Shown in pieces: positions 11,606 through 23,097 of a DNA stretch of 64,000 nucleotides. This DNA is from Takakia lepidozioides (Eukaryota > Streptophyta > Takakiopsida > Takakiales > Takakiaceae), in the NCBI GenBank assembly GCA_030704615.1, contig CM060734.1:10230001-10294000 (forward strand), read 5' to 3'. Position numbers and translations under genes: made by a program. The notes under the pieces were generated by a model. It saw only the letters and a list, made by a program, of their open reading frames with translations, made no database searches and was not told where the DNA came from. Position 1 is the first letter of the stretch. Each line of letters opens with the position of its first letter.

Positions 11606-12330
11606 ATCGACGAAAGCAATTGCATATGCCAGTAGCTTGTCATCGGTTCGGCAAAATCACCATGAAGGGGTACATTCCCATGAGATGTCATCATTCACTA
11701 GCACACAGTATTTCTCTTCTCACCATGAGGCCACATGATGCATTCAGCCTCTATTTCTCCAGACTTCCTCCCTTTTTCCTCTCTCACTCATCCTCTTATG
11801 CTTCCCTCATTTGCCTTTCCTTCAAGTAGACTCAACAGAAGCTGGTCCAGCACCCTAACGTCACCCATCTGCTGATTGCAGCCCAAGAACATCTAGGAAT
11901 CAAAATGATAACACCTACCCATCACCAACAACTCTAAGTTGCGAGCTAGCAATTTCTTTCTACATCATGCAACTACAGAAAGTGGAACACATCAGAAATC
12001 TCCCAAGTGTGCATGCATTGGAAACTCAAAATAGAGAATGTGATGCCCACTGCAGTGGGTAGAATCTAGGTCCAGACATCATCTTCTTCCTCTTCTCAGA
12101 TTTGGGCAGAGTCAGCCCATCCTACTTGTCACCTTCTCTCATGCATCACCCTACAACTTAACCTCCATATTACCGCTCTCTCACATGCCCAAGACAAAAT
12201 CAAAAACCAGGAGAGTGTCCTCCCTACAGCTGAATCACTCCTCCTCTTGTCTCCTCCGTCTCTACCTTCCACGGGAAGTCGAGTGGTATCGTAAGTGCCA
12301 CAATCCGGTGCCACCATTTCATGTATGTCC

Positions 12331-12430
12331 CCGGAGCTCTATTCCGCTCAAAATTCCTCGCCGCCATCGCCTGCTGCTGACTGCCCCCATCCCAACGCAT
12401 CTGATTCCTGCCAGACACCATTGCTGACAC
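12331..12430 (-). CDS. Possible first coding exon of an unknown gene
   Basis: Minus-strand frame starting MSAMVSGRNQMRWDGGSQQQ and continuing AMAARNFERNRAPG, a hydrophilic stretch that looks protein-coding. The frame then runs into less convincing sequence, so an intron or decay may follow. No further exon could be tied to it. Chance ORF is the main alternative. Confidence 0.2.
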
Positions 12431-12887
12431 AAAACAGGATGCAGCCCCTCAGGCTCTAAATGCTACCGCCGAATATAAAGAAAGCGCCGAAACACTTCTT
12501 CAAAACCCTTAAGCGCACAACCTCGTGCTTGAAGCCCACTGTGATGACTCTCCCTCTCGAGCGGCTAGAAGCTCTAGACTGATAGCCCGAATGTCGTGTG
12601 AAGGAGTGGAATCCATCCACATAAGTTCTCATCCAGAAAGTTATTGGATGACAAACCGCGATGTCATCCGCAGCAACCAACAACAGATTTCATTAAGAGA
12701 CTTAGCAAAAAATTGCACCCAGGCTACTGGCCTCTAAGTGCTAAAAAGAAAAATTGAAAAACAGGACACAAGAAATTGCACAACAAACCCTTATTGATAA
12801 TTTTACAATTGTCACACAAGAAATCACGGACAAAGAAGCCAACCCCTTTTTGGCCACGTTTGGATAGGCCACCTTAAAAGCGCACAT

Positions 12888-13052
12888 CTTACCAATCCAC
12901 TGGTAATGGGCACATACCACATTGGATGTGGTTGTGGGTTCAAACCACGGTCTGGTGTGTCATGAAGGTGTCCACCTTTCAATTGGAAGGCAGTAGCCCT
13001 TGTGGTGAAGAGACACCATAATTTACGCTTCCTTCGGGAGGCGTCTATATTT
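12888..13052 (+). mobile_element. tRNA-derived SINE, family 1
   Basis: Has a Pol III A-box-like TGGTAATGGGCACAT (12901-12915) and a B-box GGGTTCAAACC (12936-12946), then a body with GGTGTCCACCTTTC and a GGAGGCGTCTATA tail. A second member lies on the minus strand at 21137-21310 with the same order of blocks. It cannot fold as a whole tRNA gene. Confidence 0.6.
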
Positions 13053-13059
13053 TGTTTTT

Positions 13060-14140
13060 ACCAATCCACTTATGATTGGGGTACATATTCACACCAATCT
13101 CATATAAAATCAGTCGTAATGGCATATCACTTGTTTTTTTGAATTTTATAGGTATTTCTCATGTTGTGGGTATCCTTGTCCAAAAAAATCAATAAAATAC
13201 ACCTAGTGTTTAAGGGTTAAGAGATTTTGGGCATGTAGTCACACTTTTCATATAAAAACAATACAAGCAACGATTTTATCAAAATGATGAGTGACAAGGT
13301 TTCTTGTCCAGTTGGAAAATTCATCCTCAAACATGCATGAAATCCATGGATATGAAGCCTTCGTTGGGGCTACCCCCCAACCTCTAATTTCAGAGCAGCC
13401 CTCTGTTTGTGGGCACGAAGGGCCACATACCTGCCCAGGCATGCTGCTTCATTGTGGGTGAGCGTAGGGGTTGGACCGCTTGCACCCCTCCTTTCCAAGT
13501 GGGAAGGCCGGCGGACAGATAATCTCTCTCTTCCGATGCCCTTTCATGAATTTCGGACTTCGAGCAGCCATAACTTTGATCAATGAAGCTTGGGCAAATG
13601 TCATTTGAAACTCAATGTTAATATAATTTTCTTGTTGGCCGCCCTTCAATGGTACCCAGAGTCAGGAAGTTATGGTTGTTCGAAAAAAGAGAGCGACTCA
13701 AAGCGGGTTGGGGGTAGTTGCAGCCTACGTTGGACCAAAATGAAACACACCATGGGTCCCTTAAGTACATAAGATATAAATATTAAAAAATAAAATAAAA
13801 ATAGGCCGTTGGATGTGCCCAGTTGAATTGCTCTAAACTGTCCATTATTGATAGAGTTGACAGTGTAGAATCATTATGAGCGGTGATTTGAATCGTCAAA
13901 CAGATGAATGTCTATCCTTTTCTTTGCAATCTTCAGTCCATAACCCAAAAAAAGCATCCAAAAGTCCATTGGACTTCGATTCTAAGGAAACGTAACATGT
14001 TTAGTGAATAAAGTTTACTTATTAAAAAGAATTTTAATATATTAAAAAGAATTTTAATAATGAGGGACTTTATGGAATCAGCTTATTTGGAGGTACCAAA
14101 AAGTACATAAACTTTTTTTTCTTTAATACTGAAGCTCAAA
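13060..14140. other. Intergenic, no gene recognised
   Basis: AT-rich sequence with short ORFs lacking known motifs. The piece around 13800-13930 (GCCGTTGGATGTGCCCAG...) looks like old repeat sequence, but I cannot assign it. Confidence 0.35.
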
Positions 14141-14149
14141 TAAAAGCCT

Positions 14150-16616
14150 TACTTGCTAAGTGGATTCCTAGGGTGTTCTCCCATCTCAATAGCCCCTAGT
14201 GTAAGCTCGTCAAGCCCCACCTTATCCGCTCCTTCCCCAATAACTCCCTGCAGTGGGCTCCCTCTTTACGATGGATTGTGTAAGGTGACTCCAGACCCTC
14301 CATTCTTGGTTCTGAAGTGTGGAAGTCAATTTGGTTAGCTTGGACTCACTGTCGTTCTTTCTTGACTCAGAGATTGCCCTCCAGTTATGTTGAAGCTCTT
14401 CGTCAGCCGTTGTTTGGGAATTAGAACCTTGACTCGGAGCCTCTAGCCCTCCTCACCAAGAAGTGGGCTTTTTGGGAAGGGGCTGGTGTGTTGCATGTCA
14501 CCCATATTTGGGAAAATGGTTATTACTTTCGCTGGATCTGCTTAATAATCTTGTTGGTGCATGGAGGGTCTCGGACAGCTGGGGCCTCATCACTTTAGCA
14601 TTTTCAACCTCCTTGCTTTAGCTCCTCGGTGCTGGCCCTCTCTCATTGAAGGCAGGTTCACACGACAAAAATCCGTCCGTCCCATCCGGACGTGGCGGCT
14701 GCAGCGGGTGTGGCGGGCCGGGGTCCACCCTTGAGGAACGTGACGGCGAGGAAGGGACGGACGGCCTGGCCACTGTAGGTACTTCCCGCTGTCCGTCGCT
14801 GTCCATCCTTCCTTCTCCCTGGCTATCATGGCTAAAACATGTGTGTAGGGTTTAGCCGGAGGGCTCTTTATGAGAGCTTCTCTTGCTAAACTTATATGTT
14901 GCATCACGTGTGTACTATTGCATGTGAACATGTTGCACCGTCAGTCCCGTCCGTCCCCCTCCACACGTGCGGAGGGCCCACCACTATGGCTAGATGGGAC
15001 GGACGGATTTTTGCCGTGTGAACTTGCCTTCAGGACCCTTGCTAGGTTGGATCTTGCCTTTTGCATCACCCGTTCCCGGTTTTACTGGCCCAAGATTTTT
15101 AGGGTGATTTGGCTTGTGGTCTAGCCTTCAGGGTGGCCGCCGGGGGTGAGCTCACCTGCCTGGGGCCTACCAGCATTGAAAGACATGGTTTAGAGGACAT
15201 TCGGGTTATCGATTTTCTTTCTGGGATGGTTAACCCCTTCCCCCCTATTGGGGGAGAAGCCGCTTGGCTCCACAATGTTCGTCTGCGCTGGTTCCTTTGT
15301 TTTTCCATCTCAACCTTGCAGTTTGATCTTGGGGAATGGTCATGGATGGATAATAAGCGAACCTCTTTCCTTGGCTATACTACGAAAATTGACTACTCCC
15401 CTCTCAGGCCTGCCCATCAACGCACTATTGACTATAACAAAAAAATGCCCCCCTGGGCTCTCGGATGGTGTCTCGACACAGGTGTGGAAGGAAGTCTAGA
15501 GGAATGACCGATTTGCCAAGATTAGTGCGTTTTTGTGGAAAATAATGAACATGATCCTCCCTGTGGCTTGTGCAATTTCCTCCCTCGCCCCCACTTGTCT
15601 TATCTGCTCTCCCATCATTGATGAGACCATTGAGCATTGTCTTTTTTCTTGCCCTCGTGCATCTATCGTTTGGCAGTTCGATTTCTACTCCCCTTCGCAG
15701 CGTCCTCCGTTTGGAAATTATGCTCTCACTCTGCTCAATGTCCTCAATGGGGGCTTCGTGGATTTCTTGCCCGGTCTGGGCTTCTTTGCGGGCTCTCTCT
15801 TTATGGCAGATTTGGATATCTTGCTGTGCTTTTACTTTTGGAGGATCTAGCCGCAACATTAGACCTATTATGTTCAGATTTCATAAGGATATGAATACTG
15901 AGGGGAAGAAGACATGGGGGGTGCTTGTTGTAGATTTTGAAAATGTTCAAAGACAAGGAGACAAAAACTTCTCCAAGATTTTGATTTATCCTAGATTTGA
16001 GGGGCGTAATGTTTTTATTTTTGGCTCTATTTTGTTCTTTGAATTCAACCCTTGCACCACTACATCCATGCAAAAGATTGGACAAAAATAAAAAAATAAA
16101 AATAAAAATGTTTTCTTTGCTCACTATTTGCAGAACTCTCTATGAAGAGTGCATGCAGTAAGAGCAACATCCTCTACACCAAGTTGTCAGACTCGGGCAT
16201 TTTCTGGCACGACTCTCTCTCCACTGCATGGGAGCCCGCTGGGTGACATGGAAGATGGAGAAGTCAATTGGAGGCACCGCAAAGTGCGTCCTATCAGGAG
16301 CAAGGTCTAGTTAGATTTTGGGACTTAAGTGCTCTTTGGTTTTGTTTGATCCATGGTCATGATTTCCCCTACTCGGAATGGTCTTTTTTCCACTTTAATC
16401 TCTTTTGGTCACTTCCCGACTTTGGTCTTTCGGCTTTGGAGCTCTTGCTTCTACAAAGCTCCATGCTCTATCATGACGATTTAGTACTGTGGTTACGGGT
16501 GGTATCCTAGCTGTATTGCCTTCATGGCCCCCACAGGGTTATTTTTTCCCTGTTCCTCTTTAATTTGATTAACCGGGCCTTAGTCCCCTTTTCAAAGAAA
16601 TAAAAAAAATAAAAAA
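14150..16616 (+). pseudogene. L1-like LINE, 3' part, dead and split by a MITE
   Basis: Plus-strand frames, interrupted by many stops, read like the C-terminal half of plant L1 ORF2. Near 15480-15680 a zf-RVT domain is visible: VWKEV, then FLWKIMNMILPVA, then CLICSPIIDETIEHCLFSCP (C-x2-C...H-x4-C). The 3' untranslated part ends in AACCGGGCCTTAGTCCCC and a short A-rich tail near 16596-16616, typical of plant LINE ends. The RT core and endonuclease are missing or unreadable. A MITE sits at 14647-15032. Confidence 0.6.
14647..15032. mobile_element. 386-bp MITE with long terminal inverted repeats
   Basis: The ends are inverted repeats of about 40 bp starting TGAAGGCAGGTTCACACG (left) and TGAAGGCAAGTTCACACG (right, reverse complement). 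Both continue into CAAAAATCCGTCCGTCCC, with about two mismatches in all. The inside is GC-rich and shows no transposase. I find no convincing target-site duplication, so the superfamily is open. It lies within the LINE relic. Confidence 0.75.
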
Positions 16617-16621
16617 TCATT

Positions 16622-17150
16622 GAATGTTCTTGCCAGTGTTGTTCTGGTATATAGGTGAAGGACTGGTATAAAGTATCAGTATATGCACTGGTATCAGATA
16701 CCAGACCAGTCTGGTATCATTTGGGAGAATACTTGCTCATATACCAGACCAGGTTGGTGTCAATTTTTTCATACCAGCCACAATACCAGTTTTCCCCGCC
16801 GTCTTCCTCATTTACTGTGGTATGTGTATTATACTAATTTATATGTGCATATGCCTACATACTTGTACTTATGTATATTTATTTCTTTATTTGTATTGTA
16901 TTTATTTTCACTTGATACTTGCTATTTGATAAACTTGTAAATCAAGATGACTTTGGAATGATACCAGAATTGATATCTCGTAACAGCTGGTGTTGTGGTC
17001 ATGACACTCATACTCATACCATTATCTAGAAAAAAAATACATCCACCATTATAGAGACCAAACTGGTATAAAAGTTTTGTGATATGTCTGGTACCAGGAC
17101 CAGTCTGGTATGTCCTGAACCTGATACCACAACTCTGGTTCTTACTTTAC
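16622..17150. repeat. GGTAT/ATACC-rich repeat element
   Basis: About 15 copies of CTGGTAT or its complement ATACCAG in half a kilobase. The outer parts (CCAGTGTTGTTCTGGTAT near 16633 and its inverse near 17140) form imperfect inverted repeats, which suggests a MITE with subterminal repeats. Confidence 0.45.
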
Positions 17151-17610
17151 ATTCTTCATCTTTCAATGCCCATTTGGTCAAAGTCCTTTTTCTGAATTCT
17201 GTTATGAACCGTGTTTAAAAAGTCCGATAATGGCTTTGTAAATGGACTAAAACAAATCCTTATGGTCCCTTTTTGCTATTAGCATTGCAATTTTGGAGTA
17301 TGACAATTTACAACTACTCAAGGTCCCAATAAAAGTGTTGTGACAGCATTTTTGGTCCACTGTAGGCTACAACTATAATTGTGCAGTACATTAGAGGTTA
17401 AACGAATTATGTCACAGCGCAAATTATGGCACTGCACAAAACTAATTTCTGCCAGAATCTTCTAATTTCCTATCTGAAATACAGCACATTGAAGGGCCTC
17501 ATAACGTAGCTCCAAGGATCCGCAAGAACAGTACCTTACAGGCTTTATCATTCACATGCGTCCAGTGGAAGATCAGGGGCAGAAAGACCATGAGAACATG
17601 AACTGAGACT

Positions 17611-20296
17611 TTAAGCATTAGTAGAGGCAAGCAAAGTAGCTAGACGCTCATACTTCTCAAGGCAATGTTCATCAGCATAATGCACAACAAAGTCTCCCTC
17701 CTCATATTTGTCGTACTCACGACTTGACGGACTATTCATATACCTGCAGATCATCCTTTCCAAACATCAGAATCTTTCATATTCTTCACTGAAACTTTTT
17801 CACCCTCAACCAACAAGTTGTATATTCTGACCCTCTGACCATACATAAGACTCTCCAAGTTGTTGCTTTCACTCCTATCTTTGCACCTAAGCTGTATCCC
17901 AATACCATTCCATATAATGAACATTCTTTTGGGTGCTCAGAAAGAGACCAACAATCTTGAATAGGCAAACAAAGTCAAAGTGAAAGGTACCGAAAAGGAA
18001 TGATGGCCACATGTTCAGTGAATTTGTCCAAGTACTTCATGCAATACAACCTCACTGCATGATGCTCCACATTTTTTTGAAAGAGGGCTGTCCTGTAAAA
18101 CTGGTACTGAATCTCCAGATAAGCCTGCTCTACAAACATACCCAAACACATGCAACTCAGAAGCACGCAACCTCATGAAAGTAAAAGGAATTGCAACATG
18201 TGCACTGTGTGCATCTCAGAAATGTGGTCTGCACTTCTACTGCTTACAAATGATCCAGTGTTGACATCTATGATATACTCACAGTAGCTTTAGGGGGATA
18301 AACTCTGCCTATCCCTTAGCACCAAGGAAGTGCAAATGAAATAACTAACCTTTGTCCAGGGAGTGCTCTGCATGATGTAGACACCTGTGTTAATGAAGGC
18401 CTTGGGATGGGGATCAGCATCGCGACTATACATAAAATGAGAGGTGTAAATAACATCTTTGCCAGACACATTATATTGATGCAAGCTCAGGATACTCTCC
18501 ACAGTTATGGATTTGTTTCTTATAATTGCATCAGCTTCCATTGCCACCACTATGTCCGCAAAGCTCAGCAACAGCTGCATGGCCTTGACTTTGGTCCAAG
18601 AGATGGGACGAGAAGAATCCAGACTTGTAGAAACTTCACAGTACCGATAGCCATGCAAGGCTGCATATGACAATCTGTTTGTGCGTAACTGCACTAAGTA
18701 GGCCTGTCATCAAAGCACCATCCCTGCTGCCAGATTCAGGTCACTTTCTCTGCCCCATTGCCTTAGTCTCATTCCTTAACCCTAATCTCCTCACTTGCAA
18801 AAACCTACACTACAAATGTCAATTAAGAGTGAGAGAGAATGCACACATTATATTGCAAGCAGGAGTTACACCCCACAAACATGAGTTTGCTGTTCCATCC
18901 CATGATGAATAACCAGTACGGGCCTACATCCTGTCTCAGTACGCCATCATTAACAGTAGTGACATTCAATCCAACCCATCTGAGGACATGCAATAGGGTA
19001 GACTTCATCAATAGTGTCCGACAGGCTTAAAGATGCTAAATGTAAATCTATGCAGGAGGTCAATCTTGTTCTTCCAAATTCTCGCAAAAACATGAAAAGA
19101 CCTATGTCTTGAGACTGAGTGCACCAGGCTCGGACAAATGTTGGCTTTTGAAAGTCTGTGCCTTGCAGTGTACCAAGACACAAGAAAGGTTTGTTTAGAG
19201 GTTCCCAACATTTCACTGAAATTCAGTTGTCTCCCAGAAAAGAGCCACATTGACATCAATAGATCTGTGTAATCTGCCATGGGTGATCAATGCAGATGGC
19301 ATAGGGAAACTGCAATCACAGCACCCTGTGATCTGTCAGTACTCCCTCTCCCTCTCTCTGCCTGTAGCCCCAGTGATGTGCCTAGCAGGGCAATCAGCTG
19401 TGCTAGACAAAGGACTACACTGGAACTTTCGGTCTGCTGAAATGCAACCAGAGCCTCATGTGTAACATCTTTGAGAAGGTAAAGGGATGTCAAAGCCAGC
19501 CCTAATTGGAACCGCCCCTACCAGGATTGCACTGCCTGTGTGTGAGCGCTAAGGAACTGCGAGTTTCAAAGCATGCATCCTGCTGGACTTAGGGTCAATG
19601 GTACCCAATGGAAGGTATGTCGTGCTGTCTCTACATACACTACAAACATAAACTGAACTAAGATAAAGTTGGAAATCGGTATACCTGTGGAAGGCCAACT
19701 GCCACAGAGAGAATGGTGACATTGCCAAGGCCAAAGCACAGGGAATTGGGTTTGTCCACCCACCGCAGCTGCTCCCGCTCTGTTCGAGAGAGCGGAACAA
19801 CAGTCACGGTCTCATTGTACAACTGCTGCAACAGGGATGTCTGGGTGTGGGTGAGGGGTTCCTGCTCTGCCACCTCTGCATACACACTCCTCTCCCAACT
19901 TTGAGAATGATATTCACACGCCGGAGAAGAGTGCGATTTGCAGACTCCTTCAAGGTTTGGAAGAACGGAGAGAATGTACATGCACAGAGCAATCTACTTG
20001 CACACTGAGCCGATAAGTTACACAGCTGCAAAGGGGCATTGTTGCATTCAGTTGAACGAGTGTCCTGGTCCGTATACTGCAATGGCAGCTCATTACAGAA
20101 AGCAGAGGAAGCATAGGAGGAGGGTAATGGATGTCCTACCCCTAGCAGAGAAAGAAGGTGAAGGCCGGAAGTAAGAAAGCACTGCATACACGGAAGCCAC
20201 GAGCATGAGCATGTATAGAAGGCGATAGCAGCAGCGGGCCCATCGCACCGCAGCGCGCCTAGTTCGCGAGTCTGGCCGGGCTTTGGGTGATCCCAT
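17611..20296 (-). CDS. Multi-exon type II membrane glycosyltransferase, GT34-like
   Basis: Exon 1 (20296-20140) starts MGSPKARPDSRTRRAAVRWA and then has a signal anchor (LLYMLMLVASVYAVLSYF) and a donor GG|GTAGGA. A further exon ends GLGNVTILSVAVGLPQ at 19685 (CAG|GTATAC). The exon at 18688-18350 holds SLDSSRPISWTKVKAM, AMEADAIIRN and FINTGVYIMQSTPWTK. The exon at 18129-17991 has QAYLEIQYQFYR and joins in phase to 17743-17611, giving IPFRYMNSPSSREYDKYEEG then DFVVHYAD and the stop. The pattern of SRP-x-SW-x-K, DADA-like, NTGV and GDFVVH fits Golgi GT34-type transferases. The usual first Asp of the DxD is Glu here. Exons near 19900-18950 and 18340-18140 are not resolved. Confidence 0.6.
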
Positions 20297-21059
20297 CCCC
20301 TTCCTCGCGGATCACCAGCAGTCAGATCTCCATCGCCATGACCAGCCTCACTCCACCTACACACTACGATGGCCCCCAAGGAGACGACAGCCAAGTGTCG
20401 AGGACATGTGACGAAAATGACAGTCAATGTTGTTTTTGGATCGTCTCGTAGCTTTTTCACAGTTGCACTTGAACCGTATGGTCTCTTGTCTTTCGTACTT
20501 CGATTCTACCAAGCAGGTTTGGATTGTGGGGCTGTGTGGAGAAGCAAATGTTCATAGGGGAAGCCGTATCGACAATAGGAGCGTGTATCCAGGAGGGTAG
20601 AGACGAAGGTGAGGTGGTTGAGGCTTGAAGAACAGTAGTGTCTCTGGAACATGATGCCAACAATTGCTTAGATAACGCTGGTGGATGGTGGCCGCTGCAG
20701 CTAGTAAGAAGGTATTTAGATGGGCTTCAGATGCATAAATGATGGGCCCTCACCGGAGAGGTATTGAAGACATTGTGGTCCGTAGCAATGCAAACAAACG
20801 AATCCCACTTCAGAATCTTAGATGGGATAAGCAATAAGAGGCAAGGTTTTCTTCCACCTGGGCACCCAGCCGAAAAGCCGTGGCTCAGGAACAGGAGCGA
20901 ATGCTGGTTCCACTGTGATGGGATTCATCAGGGCCTGCAAATTTCCACCACCTACTGGGTTCAGATGGATCCACACCTTGCCTCCTGCTCACAGACGTCG
21001 GTTCACCTTGTCAAGCCATCATTTGATGGATCTTCCATGGGCTTCACCATTCACCCCCC

Positions 21060-21136
21060 ATGACTTGCTCGCTTACCTCCTGGAACATCCGAGGCATTGG
21101 GTCGGAGGCTTCCATGCCTAAGCGCCGCAGTCTTCA
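21060..21136 (+). pseudogene. LINE ORF2 start, endonuclease fragment
   Basis: MTCSLTSWNIRGIGSEASMP, the classic SWNIRG start of an L1 apurinic endonuclease, cut after about 26 codons by a SINE inserted at 21137. No further endonuclease motif was found beyond the SINE. Confidence 0.5.
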
Positions 21137-21310
21137 ATAATATTAACATTTAATATTTGACGCCTCCCCAAGGAAGCCTAAATTATGGTGTCACTTCATC
21201 CCGGAAGGATTACTGCCTTCCGCTAGGAAGGTGGACACCTTTGTGACACCAAGGGTGGATTGAACCCCCAACCACTTCCGAGGTGGTATGTGCCCATTAC
21301 CGCTACAACT
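21137..21310 (-). mobile_element. tRNA-derived SINE, family 1, minus strand
   Basis: Reverse complement has A-box TAGCGGTAATGGGCACAT (21289-21307) and B-box GGGTTCAATCC (21258-21268), then GTGTCCACCTTCC, GACACCATAATTTA and GGAGGCGTC as in the copy at 12888. An AT-rich end (AATATTAAATGTTAATATT) near 21137-21160 may be its tail. Confidence 0.6.
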
Positions 21311-22314
21311 TGGTTGTCAACGCCATCTTCAACTTCAATTGTGGGCCTCCAGTTTGAGGCTCTCAAATGTAATTGTTTTTGCAAGAGCATAAGTTACATG
21401 CCAGTAAAATTTTGGCTTTGAGCTCTTCCTTCTCGCCTGCTAATGAAGCTCATTGATTTGAGGGGGGGGGACTGCTATCCTCATTTCCCCTCCTCTGTTG
21501 TCTGCTTTTTCTAAGGTAGAAACTTGGATGCGACCTTGCATCCATTTTGCTTTTCCGGTCCCAATATGTATGTGGCTTGATTTGATTGCAAGTGTGTGAG
21601 CTGACAGGTACGGCCCGCGAGGTATTGGCGGGAACGCCCCCTCCGGCAGGCTCGTCGGCGAGCTGGACGCCCCATGTCAAATCATCCCCCCCCCCTCCGA
21701 CCCCTCCGCCAGCCCCCGCCAGCCCGCTGCCCCCTCACCCGTCCCCACCCAGGACCCGTGAGCCCGCCCCCATCGATGGCCACATGGCGCCCCTTGCTCC
21801 GTCGGTCCCCCCACGCAATCTCCATCGCCGGCGCTCCCCCACCATCGATCCCCCAGCCGTGCGCCCCCCACCACCGCCCGATCTCCAGCCACGTGGCAGG
21901 CCCCCCCTTGATCCCCTCATCCCTAGGTTGATCCCCCGTCTAGTTCGGGAGTGATCCCCCACCCCCCCACCCCCCCTCTCCTGCCACGTGGTGCTCCCCC
22001 GAACCGTCGATCCCCTGCCCATCCATCCAACCTCAAGACGGCGATGTTAGCACTGGCGATAGTCAAGGAGGAGCCGATCCAACTCCCACCTAAGCAAGAG
22101 GACCAGGGAACGACACTCGAATTGTCTGTCTCAAGAAATCAGGGCGATCGTCTTGTGTTCTCGATAAAGAAGAAGGGGATATGGGGAATGAGGGAATCCC
22201 CCGTGAGAACGGAGCATCAGGCTAAGGCAAGGGCTAATCGATTGGCAGTGCGGATAGCACGACGTGCATTATTAGCCGCACAGCTAGCTGTTCAACGTGT
22301 AGAAAAACATATCA
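21311..22314. other. GC- and proline-codon-rich stretch, no gene recognised
   Basis: From 21600 to 22030 the sequence is C-rich and gives low-complexity Pro/Arg frames on both strands. 22040-22320 has an open plus frame (KEEPIQLPPKQEDQG, then a basic Arg/Ala-rich part) with no known domain. It is the left flank of the young Ty3 insertion. Confidence 0.35.
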
Positions 22315-22319
22315 CTACT
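22315..22319. repeat. Target-site duplication (left), CTACT
   Basis: CTACT directly before the 5' LTR. The same five bases follow the 3' LTR at 29286-29290, as expected for Ty3 integration. Confidence 0.9.
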
Positions 22320-23042
22320 TGTCGCGGCCCTTTGCCTTGAGGGCAGGGGGTCGGGACACATGAGGGGCTGCCCCTGTGGTGGGGGCAGCGGCAGCGATAG
22401 GTATGGGGGGCTGAAGCACCCTTGAGTGCCCAAGGCACTCAAGGAGGCGGAGGCGCTCACTAGGTGGAGCCCCGCACACCGGGTTGCGGTGGAGGTGGCT
22501 CCACAAGGGGTGGTGGTAGCTTAGTGGGACTTAGTGGGGGTGGCATAGGACTCACCATGGGGAGGAGACCTCGAGGTGGGAGTCGTGGGGAGTCTTGGGA
22601 CTCATCACGGTCCATTGGGGCCGCGGTGAGTGGGCCAAGACTCACCGCGACTCACCACCGGGAGTCGAGGGTTTTCGTGGTGGTTCGCCATAAAATGGCA
22701 TGGCTGGTTATGAAACCCCCGCGGACAGCTACAGAAGTATATATAGGGAGTAGTAACCCCGAGAACGGTGCAAGCCCGTTGGTGACCAAAAACTAGTGAG
22801 TAAGCGTGCGAGCCGGAAAGCGACCAAAGAGTGGGGAGCTGTTCCGGACTGCCATCTACCAAAGGGAATTCTCCTAGTCCCAAATAGGTGGAGGGTTTAG
22901 AGGGAAGCGGAAGGGGACCGTTATGTCCCGGTGAGCAGCCGAAACTCCAAGTTGGCCTGGAGGCCAGGTTGGGAGTCAGGCGCGCGCATCAAAGCGAGTA
23001 ACTATGACTTGAAGGGAGTTTACCGAACTGAGGTGTGCGACA
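22320..23042 (+). repeat. 5' LTR of Ty3 element 1
   Basis: 723 bp, from TGTCGCGGCCC to GTGTGCGACA. It carries a TATA box TATATATA at 22738-22745, which places the transcript start a little downstream. Confidence 0.95.
22738..22745 (+). promoter_or_regulatory. LTR TATA box
   Basis: TATATATAGGGAG within the 5' LTR, repeated at 28981-28988 in the 3' LTR. This is the likely core promoter for the element's RNA. Confidence 0.65.
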
Positions 23043-23044
23043 CT

Positions 23045-23056
23045 TGGTATCAGAGC
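23045..23056 (+). promoter_or_regulatory. Primer-binding site, initiator tRNA-Met
   Basis: TGGTATCAGAGC, complementary to the 3' end of plant tRNA-iMet, two bases after the LTR end. It primes minus-strand cDNA synthesis. Confidence 0.9.
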
Positions 23057-23097
23057 TTAGAGTTCAGTACGCGATCGTCCTTGGGATTGGCCTCATC

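Noticed and set aside
12901-12950. Functional tRNA gene
   Set aside because: A- and B-boxes are present but no cloverleaf with acceptor and anticodon stems forms, and the same block recurs with a SINE body.
19804-20460. 218-codon minus-strand frame as the glycosyltransferase start
   Set aside because: A shorter frame starting at 20296 has a clear membrane anchor followed by a splice donor, while the 218-codon frame reads through what looks like an intron.
21586-21954. Proline-rich open frame
   Set aside because: C-run-rich DNA gives Pro frames by composition; there is no domain and the opposite strand is equally open.
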